From the NCBI RefSeq assembly GCF_026262505.1, contig NC_067207.1, positions 27,310,082 through 27,374,081 on the forward strand: a stretch of 64,000 nt of DNA, given 5' to 3'. The translations under genes were made by a program, and so were the position numbers. Positions within the stretch are counted from its first letter, which is position 1. Each line of letters opens with the position of its first letter. Shown in pieces: positions 37,833 through 47,286 of the stretch. This DNA comes from Trichomonas vaginalis G3. Its lineage: Eukaryota > Parabasalia > Trichomonadida > Trichomonadidae. The notes beneath the pieces are model-generated. The model searched no databases. It was not told the DNA's origin and saw only the letters and a list, made by a program, of their open reading frames with translations.

Positions 37833-38782
37833 ACACCTTTCTGCTTTTTAATTATAGTCAAAAGATATTTTTCTTTGATATTCTTATGAAATTGTATTTT
37901 TCTATTCTTTTTAACAACCAAATACGGTTTTTATTATTATTAATCAACATTTGGTTAATAATGCACTTATCATTTTCTGACATGCTCTTATTTATCTTTA
38001 TTTTAATAACAAAAAAGTATAACAGCCATATGAGGCATAGTGAATTAATAAAGCTACAAAACCATACTTATGATTACTTAGCTCTAAACTGTGATCAAAA
38101 ATTTTATAAATTTTTCTCGCTTTTGTTGCTGAGAGTGGAGTCAACCCAAAAAAAAATTTCTTGCATTATCATTAGCTCCGAGAAGTATAAGACGTCTAAA
38201 AACTTGGTTTTGGATTTATTTTGAGGCACGACTGAGTGATAATATATTTCATTATCCTTTGCTCCTTTAAGATATTTAATGACTTCGAGATAAAATTCAA
38301 TGATACATAAATGAATAGAGTATTTTGAATGTTTAATATATTTCATTAATGATGCCATAAAGACGATGGACTCCGCCCAGAAAAGCACTTTTAAAGAACC
38401 TAGAATCAGGGTGATCCATATAATTGAGTCCCATTCAGGTTTTTTTGTGATGTTTAAATTATCGTCTATAGGGCATCCTTAAGGCTGCACTTACTCCCAT
38501 CTGACTTTAATTCAAATTTTTGACAACCGGCGTTAAGCGTCATTGAATATTAACCTTTAACATCTGAATTGAAAGCCATGCCATAAGTGCCTAAATGGAC
38601 AAAAATACACCCTAAAGAGACTCGGTTAATGAATTAATTCAATAGGCGTACAAAACTATGCATTACAAGTACTTGTTATAAGAGTCTTTATTAGTCAATA
38701 TTTTAATAAGGTGACATGCTTTTGAAGCTTTATCTAAATTATGTTTAATGAAATTCAACTTCAAAAATATCAGAAAAAATCA
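37833..38782. other. intergenic, unclear
   Basis: About 950 bp between MOB1 and the ankyrin gene. Frames at 37,886-38,224 (plus) and 38,104-38,388 (minus, 94 residues) overlap each other and match nothing I recognise. The minus one looks slightly protein-like and might be a gene fragment. Confidence 0.35.
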
Positions 38783-41191
38783 TCATTTTTTTGCATCATG
38801 CGAAAGAAGAAGTTCGGCTGTTTCTTGACTATTATTAGATGCTGCTTTATGAAGAGCAGTTTCTCCAAATTTATCTTTCTCATTGATATTTGCACCATGC
38901 GATAGAAGAAGTTCGGTTGTTTCTTTACTATCTTTCCCTGCTGCTTTATGAAGAACGGTTCCTCCATTATTATCTTTCTCATTGATATTTGCACCATGTG
39001 AAATAAGAAGTTCAATCGTTTCTTTATAATTATTCCTCGTTGCCATATGAAGAGCAGTTTCTCCAAATTTATCTTTCTCATTGATATTTGCACCATGTGA
39101 AATAAGAAGTTCAATCGTTTCTTGACTATTATTAAATGCTGCAATATGAATAGCAGTTTCTCCAAATTTATCTTTCTCATTGATATTTGCACCATGCGAA
39201 ATAAGAAGTTCGGCTGTTTCTTGACTATTATAATATGTTGCAATATGAATAGCAGTTTCTCCAAATTTAGTTTTTTCATTGATATTTGCACCATGTGAAA
39301 GAAGAAGTTCGGCTGTTTCTTGACTATTATTAGATGCTGCAACATGAAGAGCGGTTCCTCCATTATTATTTTTTTCATTGATATTTGCACCATGTGAAAT
39401 AAGAAGTTCGGCTGTTTCTTGACTATTATAATATGTTGCAATATGAATAGCAGTTTCTCCAAATTTAGTTTTTTCATTGATATTTGCACCATGTGAAAGA
39501 AGAAGTTCGGCTGTTTCTTGACTATTATTAGATGCTGCAACATGAATAGCAGTTCCTCCATTATTATTTTTTTCATTGATATTTGCACCATGTGAAAGAA
39601 GAAGTTCAATCGTTTCTTGACTATTATTAAATGCTGCAATATGAATAGCAGTTTCTCCAAATTTATCTTTCTCATTGATATTTGCACCATGTGAAAGAAG
39701 AAGTTCGGCTGTTTCTTGACTATTATTAGATGCTGCAACATGAAGAGCGGTTCCTCCAAATTTAGTTTTTTCATTGATATTTGCACCATGTGAAAGAAGA
39801 AGTTCAATCGTTTCTTGACTATTATTAAATGCTGCTTTATGAAGAGCGGTTTCTCCATTATTATCTTTCTCATTGATATTTGCACCATGTGAAAGAAGAA
39901 GTTCGGCTGTTTCTTGACAATTAAAATATGCTGCATGTTGAAGAGCGGTTTCTCCATTATTATCTTTCTCATTGATATTTGCACCATGCGATAGAAGAAG
40001 TTCGGCTGTTTCTTGACTATCTTTCCCTGCTGCTTTATGAAGAGCGGTTTCTCCATTATTATCTTTCTCATTGATATTTGCACCATGTGAAAGAAGAAGT
40101 TCGGCTGTTTCTTGACAATTAAAATATGCTGCATGTTGAAGAGCGGTTTCTCCATTATTATCTTTCTCATTGATATTTGCACCATGCGATAGAAGAAGTT
40201 CGGCTGTTTCTTGACTATCTTTCCCTGCTGCTTTATGAAGAGCGGTTTCTCCATTATTATCTTTCTCATTGATATTTGCACCATGTGAAAGGAAATATTC
40301 ACAAAGAGATGGAATATTAAATGATACTGAAAAAACAAAACAGTTGTTGACATCATTAGTCTGATCGTAATAAACTAAAAATGAGTTAAGATTATTATAA
40401 TAGCCACAATAATATAAATCGATCTTCATTTTGTATTCATTCATTAAGAATGTAACAAAATCAATGTTGTGTGAAATAATTGCATATTTCATGCATTCTT
40501 CATTTGGTTTTTGATGTTTCAAACATTCACTCATGATCTCTGGATTTCCTCCTAAAAATGAAAATTTTAGGCATTTTTGAGTTATTTCTGAGTCAAATTT
40601 TGTTCTTAATAACTTGAAACAATCAACTGCTCCATGATAACAACATAATTCAAGTAACGAATATCCTTTTTTAGAATATGAATATGGATATAAATCGCTT
40701 TCAAGTTTATTGTCTTCAACAAATCCTTCACTTCTAATGAAATAGATGAATCTTTCTTTGTCATTATACATAATTGCTCTGTAAAAAGTGTTTTCTGTAT
40801 GAATATTGAGATTTATCGGTTTATTTTTTTCGAAATCAACAGAATTGTCTAATTTAATGCCATATTCTTTATAAAATAGGAAGTTAGAAACATTTGAAAT
40901 TTTAGGGACCTCTTTTACTTGATAATCATCAATAATGAATTTGGTAAGAGTCAAATATGACTTTGTATACCGGTTATTAAACGGAATAATGTTTAAAATA
41001 TCTTTGATTATTTTTTGGAGAGAATATTTCTTTGAATCAATTAACTCTGCTTTGATCATTTTGTAAATCGAGTTTAATTCTTCTTCATTTTCCGTTTTCA
41101 GCTGATACAACGCATCATATGAATCTATGTAGTATTTATACTTACTTTGCAGTTCACTGAATTTATTTGGATAAATGTCATGCTCAGACAT
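38783..41191 (-). CDS. ankyrin-repeat protein with DUF3447-like N-terminus
   Basis: About 802 residues from MSEHDIYPNKF, the start that aligns with the paralogue at 45,184. Residues about 1-300 contain the trichomonad DUF3447-type region (YSLLELCCYHGAVDCFKLLR, GGNPEIMSECL, CMKYAIISHNIDFVTFL). From about 305 to the end there are 15 ankyrin repeats of 33 residues, built on LLSHGANINEK and ETALHKAA. Such proteins form a huge family in Trichomonas and presumably mediate protein binding. The final repeat ends in SHDAKK. Confidence 0.93.
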   Translation of the reverse strand: MSEHDIYPNKFSELQSKYKYYIDSYDALYQLKTENEEELNSIYKMIKAELIDSKKYSLQKIIKDILNIIPFNNRYTKSYLTLTKFIIDDYQVKEVPKISNVSNFLFYKEYGIKLDNSVDFEKNKPINLNIHTENTFYRAIMYNDKERFIYFIRSEGFVEDNKLESDLYPYSYSKKGYSLLELCCYHGAVDCFKLLRTKFDSEITQKCLKFSFLGGNPEIMSECLKHQKPNEECMKYAIISHNIDFVTFLMNEYKMKIDLYYCGYYNNLNSFLVYYDQTNDVNNCFVFSVSFNIPSLCEYFLSHGANINEKDNNGETALHKAAGKDSQETAELLLSHGANINEKDNNGETALQHAAYFNCQETAELLLSHGANINEKDNNGETALHKAAGKDSQETAELLLSHGANINEKDNNGETALQHAAYFNCQETAELLLSHGANINEKDNNGETALHKAAFNNSQETIELLLSHGANINEKTKFGGTALHVAASNNSQETAELLLSHGANINEKDKFGETAIHIAAFNNSQETIELLLSHGANINEKNNNGGTAIHVAASNNSQETAELLLSHGANINEKTKFGETAIHIATYYNSQETAELLISHGANINEKNNNGGTALHVAASNNSQETAELLLSHGANINEKTKFGETAIHIATYYNSQETAELLISHGANINEKDKFGETAIHIAAFNNSQETIELLISHGANINEKDKFGETALHMATRNNYKETIELLISHGANINEKDNNGGTVLHKAAGKDSKETTELLLSHGANINEKDKFGETALHKAASNNSQETAELLLSHDAKK
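38790..40300 (-). repeat. 15-fold 99-bp ankyrin-coding repeat with two-unit higher order
   Basis: Fifteen units of 99 bp. The first two (HKAAGKDSQ, then QHAAYFNCQ) recur as the third and fourth. A later pair (HVAASNNSQ, then HIATYYNSQ) also occurs twice, so 198-bp blocks were copied recently. A second frame on the same strand is open for 528 codons across the array. Confidence 0.9.
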
Positions 41192-41913
41192 TTGAAAATT
41201 TGAAAATTCATATATTTCAAAATACATATAAAACACCTACATAATTCATTAGGAGAAAATAGGCTATATTATTATTATGGAATACAAGGAGCATAGAGAT
41301 TTCTGATTTAAATTTATGAATTTTGATAAAGTTTATAGATATGAAATGATATAATGACAATAGCAAAGTCAAAAGCAATAAGATATCCATCACTAAACTT
41401 ATGAGATTTATCAAAAAGTTATCTACTTTAATTCTATTATCGGTACACTATTCTTACATAATTTCTGCTGTTTTAGTAATTGTATTTCAAGAGAAAAAGG
41501 AGATATGCTTTACCACGCCATTAGAATAAATCGTTCAATTGTCCAATGACAATTCTGTTGTAAAAATGTCTTGCACATGTGTAAATTTGCTAGAAGGACG
41601 TAAGCAAATGACTTATTTTTAATCCAAAAATTTGATATTCTTCTGAACGCTCATTATGGTAGCATATATGCATCACCATTGGTATTTCTGCTGCTCTAGC
41701 ATTAAAAATGATATCCAGATGAAACAGTAATCTATTTAATTCGATATTTAACAAAAATTTGAATAAGAAATACGATATCATCAGATTTTCGAATACAAGG
41801 TCTCATAATTCTCTAATTTTAGGAAACATACTTTAAAATACATGAAATAAACCATTATGAAAACTGGCACGTAAAGCTATCGTTAAAATTTTGACGATAG
41901 AAATGGCAAAAAT
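41192..41913. other. intergenic, no gene seen
   Basis: About 720 bp of divergent leader DNA between two ankyrin-family genes. Short frames at 41,217-41,414 and 41,590-41,781 have no support. Confidence 0.45.
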
Positions 41914-43149
41914 ATGAGTTCTATTCAGCCAAAAATCGCAATACATTGCTTTTCATATGATAAAATCACCGAAAACTTTAGACCAATAGCACATATTGAA
42001 GATCAGATCTTCAATATCAATGAAACAAACTATAATCAGAATCTTGAACAACTCAAGTTTGGATTAGAAAAGAACGCGTTCTATATTTCAAGATGCATCA
42101 GTAAGGCAGCAACATTCAAACTATTTAACTGGAAACTTTATTATAAATTAATTACAGATTTACATATTAATCTCTCAACGATCACTGCTCACTATTTCAA
42201 AGAATACATTCGAAAATATAAGGACCCTAGTTACATTTCATATGATTTTAATGAAAATTACACTTTATCAGATATTGAATCTGTTTTTATACCTAAAACA
42301 CCTGAATACGAAGCTTCACATAACAACATATCATATTTCAAATCATTGACAATTGATGACCAGCTGATTAAACGTGAAACTTGGATTCCTTTGGACTTTG
42401 AATTTTTCTTTACAGAAAAATGCGGACAAAAGGTCAATCTTCTTGATATAGCTGCTCTATGTGGTAGTGCTGATGTATTTGAGTATCTTCTTGCAAATGG
42501 ATTTAAAATTACAAGCAGATCAACTTATTTTGCCTTAATTGGCGGAAACATTGACATTTCAATGAAGTGCTTAAATGTAATATGGATGTCCGATGCTATA
42601 CACGTAGCAGTGGCCGCTCATCAGAATAATTTGCTGAATTATTTAGTTGAAAATGGTTTCAACATTAGAATTCCTTTATCTATCATCTTCTACGAATTCA
42701 ACACATATGCCTTTGGCAACTTGGTCGGTCAAAACATTGCTAAAATTGATAAAATGATGTCAAAATTTTATATTAAAAATTTGACGGCCAGTATTCGCTT
42801 TAATTTAGCTTGTTACGCAAATTACTTCATTGAAAACAATGTTGCAGATAATGTCAATGAGTTTGGTTATTCAAATCTTTGTATTTCTTGCGCATATGCT
42901 GATTATGAGATTATTGAGAAATTAATTCAGAAAAACCTTGACGTAAACCATCAAACAGATGATGGAGAATGTCCATTTACTATTGCATTATCAAGAAATC
43001 GCTTTGATGTCTGTAATTTGCTCATTTCAAATGGATGTGACTTTCTTTCGAAGCCAGATGATGTTCAGAAGTTACTATTGAACCTTAAATTGCAAAACAA
43101 ACAAAAGGCAGTACAATATATTGAATCAAAAATGAATTCTCAAAAATGA
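41914..43149 (+). CDS. divergent DUF3447/ankyrin-type protein
   Basis: 411 residues. The middle has LLDIAALCGSADVFEYLLAN, YFALIGGNIDISMKCL and AIHVAVAAHQNNLLNYLVEN, matching the DUF3447 layout of the neighbours. Ankyrin-like repeats close the protein (NLCISCAYADYEIIEKLIQK, CPFTIALSRNRFDVCNLLIS). It lacks the long uniform array of the flanking genes. Same family, older divergence. Confidence 0.85.
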   Translation: MSSIQPKIAIHCFSYDKITENFRPIAHIEDQIFNINETNYNQNLEQLKFGLEKNAFYISRCISKAATFKLFNWKLYYKLITDLHINLSTITAHYFKEYIRKYKDPSYISYDFNENYTLSDIESVFIPKTPEYEASHNNISYFKSLTIDDQLIKRETWIPLDFEFFFTEKCGQKVNLLDIAALCGSADVFEYLLANGFKITSRSTYFALIGGNIDISMKCLNVIWMSDAIHVAVAAHQNNLLNYLVENGFNIRIPLSIIFYEFNTYAFGNLVGQNIAKIDKMMSKFYIKNLTASIRFNLACYANYFIENNVADNVNEFGYSNLCISCAYADYEIIEKLIQKNLDVNHQTDDGECPFTIALSRNRFDVCNLLISNGCDFLSKPDDVQKLLLNLKLQNKQKAVQYIESKMNSQK

Positions 43150-43438
43150 ACATATTTTTTTTTCTTTGTTTGAAAATATTATATAAAATATACATATATA
43201 TTATTTAATTATGATCTCTTGAGTTTTTATAAAGTCTTTCCTCACTAACATGATTTGATTTGTATGTTAAATGTAAAGTATTCATGCAATGATATTCTCT
43301 GCTGACCACAGAAATACTTCATTTATGTTTAGTGCAGTATTAGATAAAGGATGAAAACAGTATATATTGTTCTCAATAATAATTAAAACAATGGGTAGTT
43401 TTCAATTAAATAATAAAATTTTTTGTAATTCAGAAATT

Positions 43439-45184
43439 TTAACATTTAGAACTACGCGGAGTTAATAATTTCTTTAATTCAGGATCGAATGCTAATTGAT
43501 ATGGCATTTTGCGAGAAGAATCTACAGCATTTTTCTTTGCACCGTGCTCGAGAAAGTACTTGACCATTTTTTCATTACCAAATGTTGCTGCATAATGAAG
43601 AGGTGTACTTCCTTCATCGTCTTTTGCATTAACATTTGCACCATGTGAAAGCAAAATACAACCTACTCGTTTACAGAGTCTTGTTGCACCAACATGAATT
43701 GGTGTTGCTCCTTTATTATTTCTGATATTAACATTTGCACCATGAGAAATAAGGGTTTCAAGTACTTCTGCATTATCATTCCATGCAGCCAAAAAGAGAG
43801 GGGTTTGCTTATCTCTATCTTGTGCATCAATGATTGCTTTTTGTGAAATGAGATATTCGGCCATCTCTACACAATTCTTTCGTGCTGCACAATGAAGAGG
43901 AGTAAACATTCTGTTTTGTCCCCTTGCATTGATCGGTACATGATGAGAGAGAAGAACTTTGACTGTTTCTACGCAATTATTGTCTGCTGCAATATGAATA
44001 GGCTGCTCGAAATCATGATAAGGAACATTTTTATGTGGATCATGTGAAAGAAGGATATCTACTACTCCACTGCTATCATATTCTGCAGCAATACAAAGTG
44101 GTGGCTTTATCAATGCCTTGGAATACAATGGAACACCATGCGAAATAAGAAATTCAGCTGTAATTTTATTATCTGAGATTGCTGAATAATAAAGGGCTGA
44201 CTGTGTTGTTATTGGTTCATACTTGATGTTTGCACCTTGTGAAAGTAAATATTCACAAAGAGATGGAATATTGAATAACGGTGAAAAAGCGAAGCATTCA
44301 TCAATTTTCTTTTCGCGATCTAAGTAAGCTGAAAATGCCTGAAGATTATGATATTTTCCACATAGAAGTAGATCAAGTTCCATATGGCATTCATCAATCA
44401 GATATGTGACCAAGTCGATGTTGTGTGAAATAAGTGCATATTCCATACAATTGTCATTTGGGAGTTTTGTAATAACAGAATTAACATCACCATATGTGAC
44501 TGGATCAGCAACTTTTAAGCACTCGCTCATAATTTCTTTGCTTTCACTTAAAAATGCAAATGCGAGACATTTATCTGTAATTTGTGAGTTGAATTCTGTT
44601 CGAAGCAGCTTAAAACAATCAACAGAACCATGATAACAGCATAATTCAAGTAATGAATATCCTTTATCTGAATCTGGATAAAATCCACTTTGAAGCATTT
44701 TGTCTTTATCAAATCCTATGCAATTGATGAAGGTTATAAATGATATCTTGTCATCATCCATAATTGCCCTGTAGATAGTGCCTGGTTCATGAACTTCCAA
44801 TGAATATTTCTCAGTTTCGAATTGTTCGAAATATTGCTTGTTTGATTTATTGAAAATGATACCATACTCTTTGTTCATAAAATAATCAAAAACAGAATCA
44901 ATTTTGTTGATTGAAATTGGTTGATATTGGTTATAAATTTTCTTGAAAATAGTCCAATAAGATTTAAAATATTTGTTTCTGTGTCTTGCTATATTTGCAA
45001 CTATTTTGCACATCTGTGATGGAGAAAATGCTTCCTTTTCGATTAAATTTGTTTTGATATCTTCAAAAATTTTGTTGATTTCGTCTTCTTTATATGTCTT
45101 TAGCTTGTATAATGCATTGAATGTATCATCGTATGACTTGTTCATAGTCATAATCTCTTGGTAGTAGTGATTATTATCACTCAT
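43439..45184 (-). CDS. ankyrin-repeat protein with DUF3447-like N-terminus
   Basis: 581 residues. The N-terminal 300 residues align with the gene at 38,783-41,191 (YSLLELCCYHGSVDCFKLLR, CMEYALISHNIDLVTYLI, ending FNIPSLCEYLLSQGANI). About eight varied ankyrin repeats follow (TPLHCAARKNCVEMAEYLIS, TPLHYAATFGNEKMVKYFLE). The C-terminus is LLTPRSSKC. The Initiator-like TCATTA lies just upstream. It is a tandem paralogue, with the array not homogenised. Confidence 0.93.
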   Translation of the reverse strand: MSDNNHYYQEIMTMNKSYDDTFNALYKLKTYKEDEINKIFEDIKTNLIEKEAFSPSQMCKIVANIARHRNKYFKSYWTIFKKIYNQYQPISINKIDSVFDYFMNKEYGIIFNKSNKQYFEQFETEKYSLEVHEPGTIYRAIMDDDKISFITFINCIGFDKDKMLQSGFYPDSDKGYSLLELCCYHGSVDCFKLLRTEFNSQITDKCLAFAFLSESKEIMSECLKVADPVTYGDVNSVITKLPNDNCMEYALISHNIDLVTYLIDECHMELDLLLCGKYHNLQAFSAYLDREKKIDECFAFSPLFNIPSLCEYLLSQGANIKYEPITTQSALYYSAISDNKITAEFLISHGVPLYSKALIKPPLCIAAEYDSSGVVDILLSHDPHKNVPYHDFEQPIHIAADNNCVETVKVLLSHHVPINARGQNRMFTPLHCAARKNCVEMAEYLISQKAIIDAQDRDKQTPLFLAAWNDNAEVLETLISHGANVNIRNNKGATPIHVGATRLCKRVGCILLSHGANVNAKDDEGSTPLHYAATFGNEKMVKYFLEHGAKKNAVDSSRKMPYQLAFDPELKKLLTPRSSKC

Positions 45185-45188
45185 GAAA

Positions 45189-45194
45189 TAATGA
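45189..45194 (-). promoter_or_regulatory. Initiator-like motif TCATTA
   Basis: TCA+1 Y W match on the minus strand a few bases upstream of the ATG at 45,184. Confidence 0.5.
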
Positions 45195-45384
45195 ACTGAA
45201 AAAAAATTTTAACGTTGCAAATTTCGAAAAAAATTCTGAGAAAAATATTGGTTAATCTACTATAATTAAAATTATATAATCTAAATCCCTAACGATATCG
45301 TCTTATCAATTTTTTTCTGAGTGATAAAATCTCGAAAAAGTCCTTTAAATTTTGTTCTTATTCTGCGATTTAGGTCAGGTGAGT

Positions 45385-45417
45385 GGGGCTTCCAGGCGCG
45401 TTGCGCCCTCTAGCCCC
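45385..45417. other. nested GC-rich hairpin
   Basis: GGGGCT at 45,385-45,390 pairs with AGCCCC at 45,412-45,417. Inside it, GGCGC-GTT-GCGCC pairs perfectly. It lies about 40 bases beyond the 3' end of the acidic-protein gene, near the presumed left margin of element 2. Confidence 0.65.
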
Positions 45418-45458
45418 GAAGATGTTTAGTATAAATGAAGTTTTTATTCGGAAAATTG

Positions 45459-46397
45459 TTAGTCTTCTGGTGTGAATTCGGAGGACTCTTCTTGGATAGA
45501 GTCTTGTATTTCCTCCTCCTCTTCTTCCTCCTCCATTGCTTCTGGGAAGAAGCCTTCTTCTGGGTCGAAAACATTATATAATGTGTAATTGAATGACACA
45601 TTATATCTTTCTTTGAGTTCGCTCCTGACAAAGAACTTAGTTCCAGGAATACAGAAGACTTCTGTGCGTTGGAAAAGCTGATGTCCTGGAACGAATTTGG
45701 CAATTAGAGACTTCTTTTTTCCGAATTGTTCAGGAGTTTTCATGACGACAGTAACAACATCTCCATCTGCGAGGTCTTGTTGTTGTTCGGAAAGGTAAAG
45801 AGCAATGATATGAATGGTTGCTGCGTTGAATTCGAGAAAGTCGAATTCAAATTGTGTTGTCGTATAACATTCAAACCATTTTGTACGGTTGTCTCCGAAC
45901 TCGTCAACGTATTCATCTTCGTCATATCCGTAACTAAAGACTTGGAATTCGGCAATTCTCTTGTCGACTGACCGTTGGATGTAACGAGGAAGATTTTGAC
46001 GAACTTGGTATAAAGTTCTCAACATTATAAGCTTAGTAAATGTTGGAAAATACTGAACTAAGACATCGCTAAGCTCAATTGGACTTGGAATTGTCTTAGT
46101 AAGTTCAATTGAACTAGTAATTGCTTTGTTCAGAACTTCACAGAACTGAGTATTGTATGTAGCGTCTGGTTGTGTGTTTTCTTCGGCGTCTTTGAGATAT
46201 TTAGAGCAAATTTTTTGAAGAATTTCTCTTAATTCGCTGTTAGACTTTTTGGTGGTTATTCTAACCGCTGTGCCAGTTCTTGGAGGTTGCGGGGCTTTGG
46301 CTTTGGTTAGCGGTTGAGAATTGTTAATGTTTGAATTGTGGTTAACAGCGTTGGCTTCCATTAGATAAAAATGAACTGTTTTTTTCGGACCACTCAT
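45459..46397 (-). CDS. unknown 312-residue protein with acidic tail
   Basis: N-terminus MSGPKKTVHFYLMEANAVNH and an S/T/P-rich stretch, then a folded-looking part (NLPRYIQRSVDKRIAEFQVF, CIPGTKFFVRSELKERYNVS) and a strongly acidic end with eight consecutive Glu. Intact. It starts divergently from the cluster of CAACGG boxes. I recognise no family; it could be an element regulatory or histone-binding-type protein, or a host gene captured at the margin. Confidence 0.6.
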   Translation of the reverse strand: MSGPKKTVHFYLMEANAVNHNSNINNSQPLTKAKAPQPPRTGTAVRITTKKSNSELREILQKICSKYLKDAEENTQPDATYNTQFCEVLNKAITSSIELTKTIPSPIELSDVLVQYFPTFTKLIMLRTLYQVRQNLPRYIQRSVDKRIAEFQVFSYGYDEDEYVDEFGDNRTKWFECYTTTQFEFDFLEFNAATIHIIALYLSEQQQDLADGDVVTVVMKTPEQFGKKKSLIAKFVPGHQLFQRTEVFCIPGTKFFVRSELKERYNVSFNYTLYNVFDPEEGFFPEAMEEEEEEEEIQDSIQEESSEFTPED

Positions 46398-46404
46398 AGA
46401 AAAG

Positions 46405-46493
46405 TTTGAGATAAACCGTTTTCGTCAACGGAGACCCCCTCTATTTTTTTATTTTATTTAATAGTTACCGTTGGAAAAACGGTTTATCTCAAA
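46405..46493. repeat. 18-bp perfect inverted repeat (46,405-46,422 and 46,476-46,493)
   Basis: TTTGAGATAAACCGTTTT is mirrored exactly after 53 bases. It sits directly upstream of the start at 46,397 and could form a cruciform or be a paired binding site. Confidence 0.85.
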
Positions 46494-46591
46494 TATTGAA
46501 TGAACTATAAACGTTTTTTGTTTTCTATATATACTTTTTTGTCCAACGGTAAAACTTTTTACACAACGGTTTTTGAGAGTCGTCGCCGTTG
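46426..46591. promoter_or_regulatory. cluster of five CAACGG (Myb-type) boxes
   Basis: CAACGG occurs at 46,426, 46,544 and 46,564, and as CCGTTG at 46,468 and 46,586, within 166 bp of AT-rich DNA. YAACGG is the Myb core recognition sequence, and trichomonads have many Myb proteins. The cluster lies in the divergent region between 46,397 (minus) and 46,835 (plus). Confidence 0.6.
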
Positions 46592-46834
46592 ACTTTTTTG
46601 TAGAGCACTCAAAATAGTATAACTTTGTCCGGACAAGTAAGGGTCTATCGTCGCTACAGGAAAAGTTACAGGCGTTCCAAGGAAGTATACTTTGAGAAGC
46701 CCTTTTCCCCTTATAGAATGAGATAGGACGGTTATTTTACAAAACTGACAACACTTTGACCGAGTAGTTTTTTGTGCTGAACAAAAAGTGTCATATAAAC
46801 ATCTGTTAAAAACCGCTTTTTAACTTCACTTAAA

Positions 46835-47122
46835 ATGCCACGTAAGCTACGTAAGAATATACGTAAGAGGAAGGGAACATTGAAACATCCAATAGTAAAA
46901 CTGACACCACAACAACAGTTGCAACAACAAATGATGAATGACCCCACTATGTTGCAACAAATGTCAAGCAACCCTATGCTTTTAAACCGAGTTATTGGTG
47001 CACAGAGTGGAGGTTTAAGAGCGGCACTTTTAGCGAAAATGGCAGGCTATGGTGGAGCTGCAGACGGAACAGCTTATAACCCTCAAAGTCAAATGAATTT
47101 GAGTTCACTCAAAAATCAATAA
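46835..47122 (+). CDS. basic, Q-rich small protein of element 2
   Basis: 95 residues. The N-terminus is very basic (MPRKLRKNIRKRKGTLKHP), followed by glutamine-rich and methionine-rich stretches and a glycine-rich part (AKMAGYGGAADG). It could be a core or DNA-binding virion peptide. It is the first plus-strand gene of the element after the divergent region. Confidence 0.5.
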   Translation: MPRKLRKNIRKRKGTLKHPIVKLTPQQQLQQQMMNDPTMLQQMSSNPMLLNRVIGAQSGGLRAALLAKMAGYGGAADGTAYNPQSQMNLSSLKNQ

Positions 47123-47286
47123 CAGATGTCAAAAAGTCAAACATAGACATACAGAAACAAATAAGTGAAAACGAAAAGAAACTAGAATATGACAGACACA
47201 CAAAGAAACTCAATGAGTTAAACGTAGAGAAAAAGAAGAAAGAAGAACAACTGAAAGAACTAAGTACAGAGGAATATGCGAAAAAA

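Noticed and set aside
38104-38388. 94-codon minus-strand frame downstream of MOB1
   Set aside because: Slightly protein-like, but overlaps another frame and shows no recognisable domain; left as intergenic.
38770-40356. 528-codon frame overlapping the ankyrin array on the same strand
   Set aside because: It is a frame-shifted reading of the 99-bp ankyrin repeats; its repeating HMVQIS-type residues have no independent signature and it starts and ends with the array.
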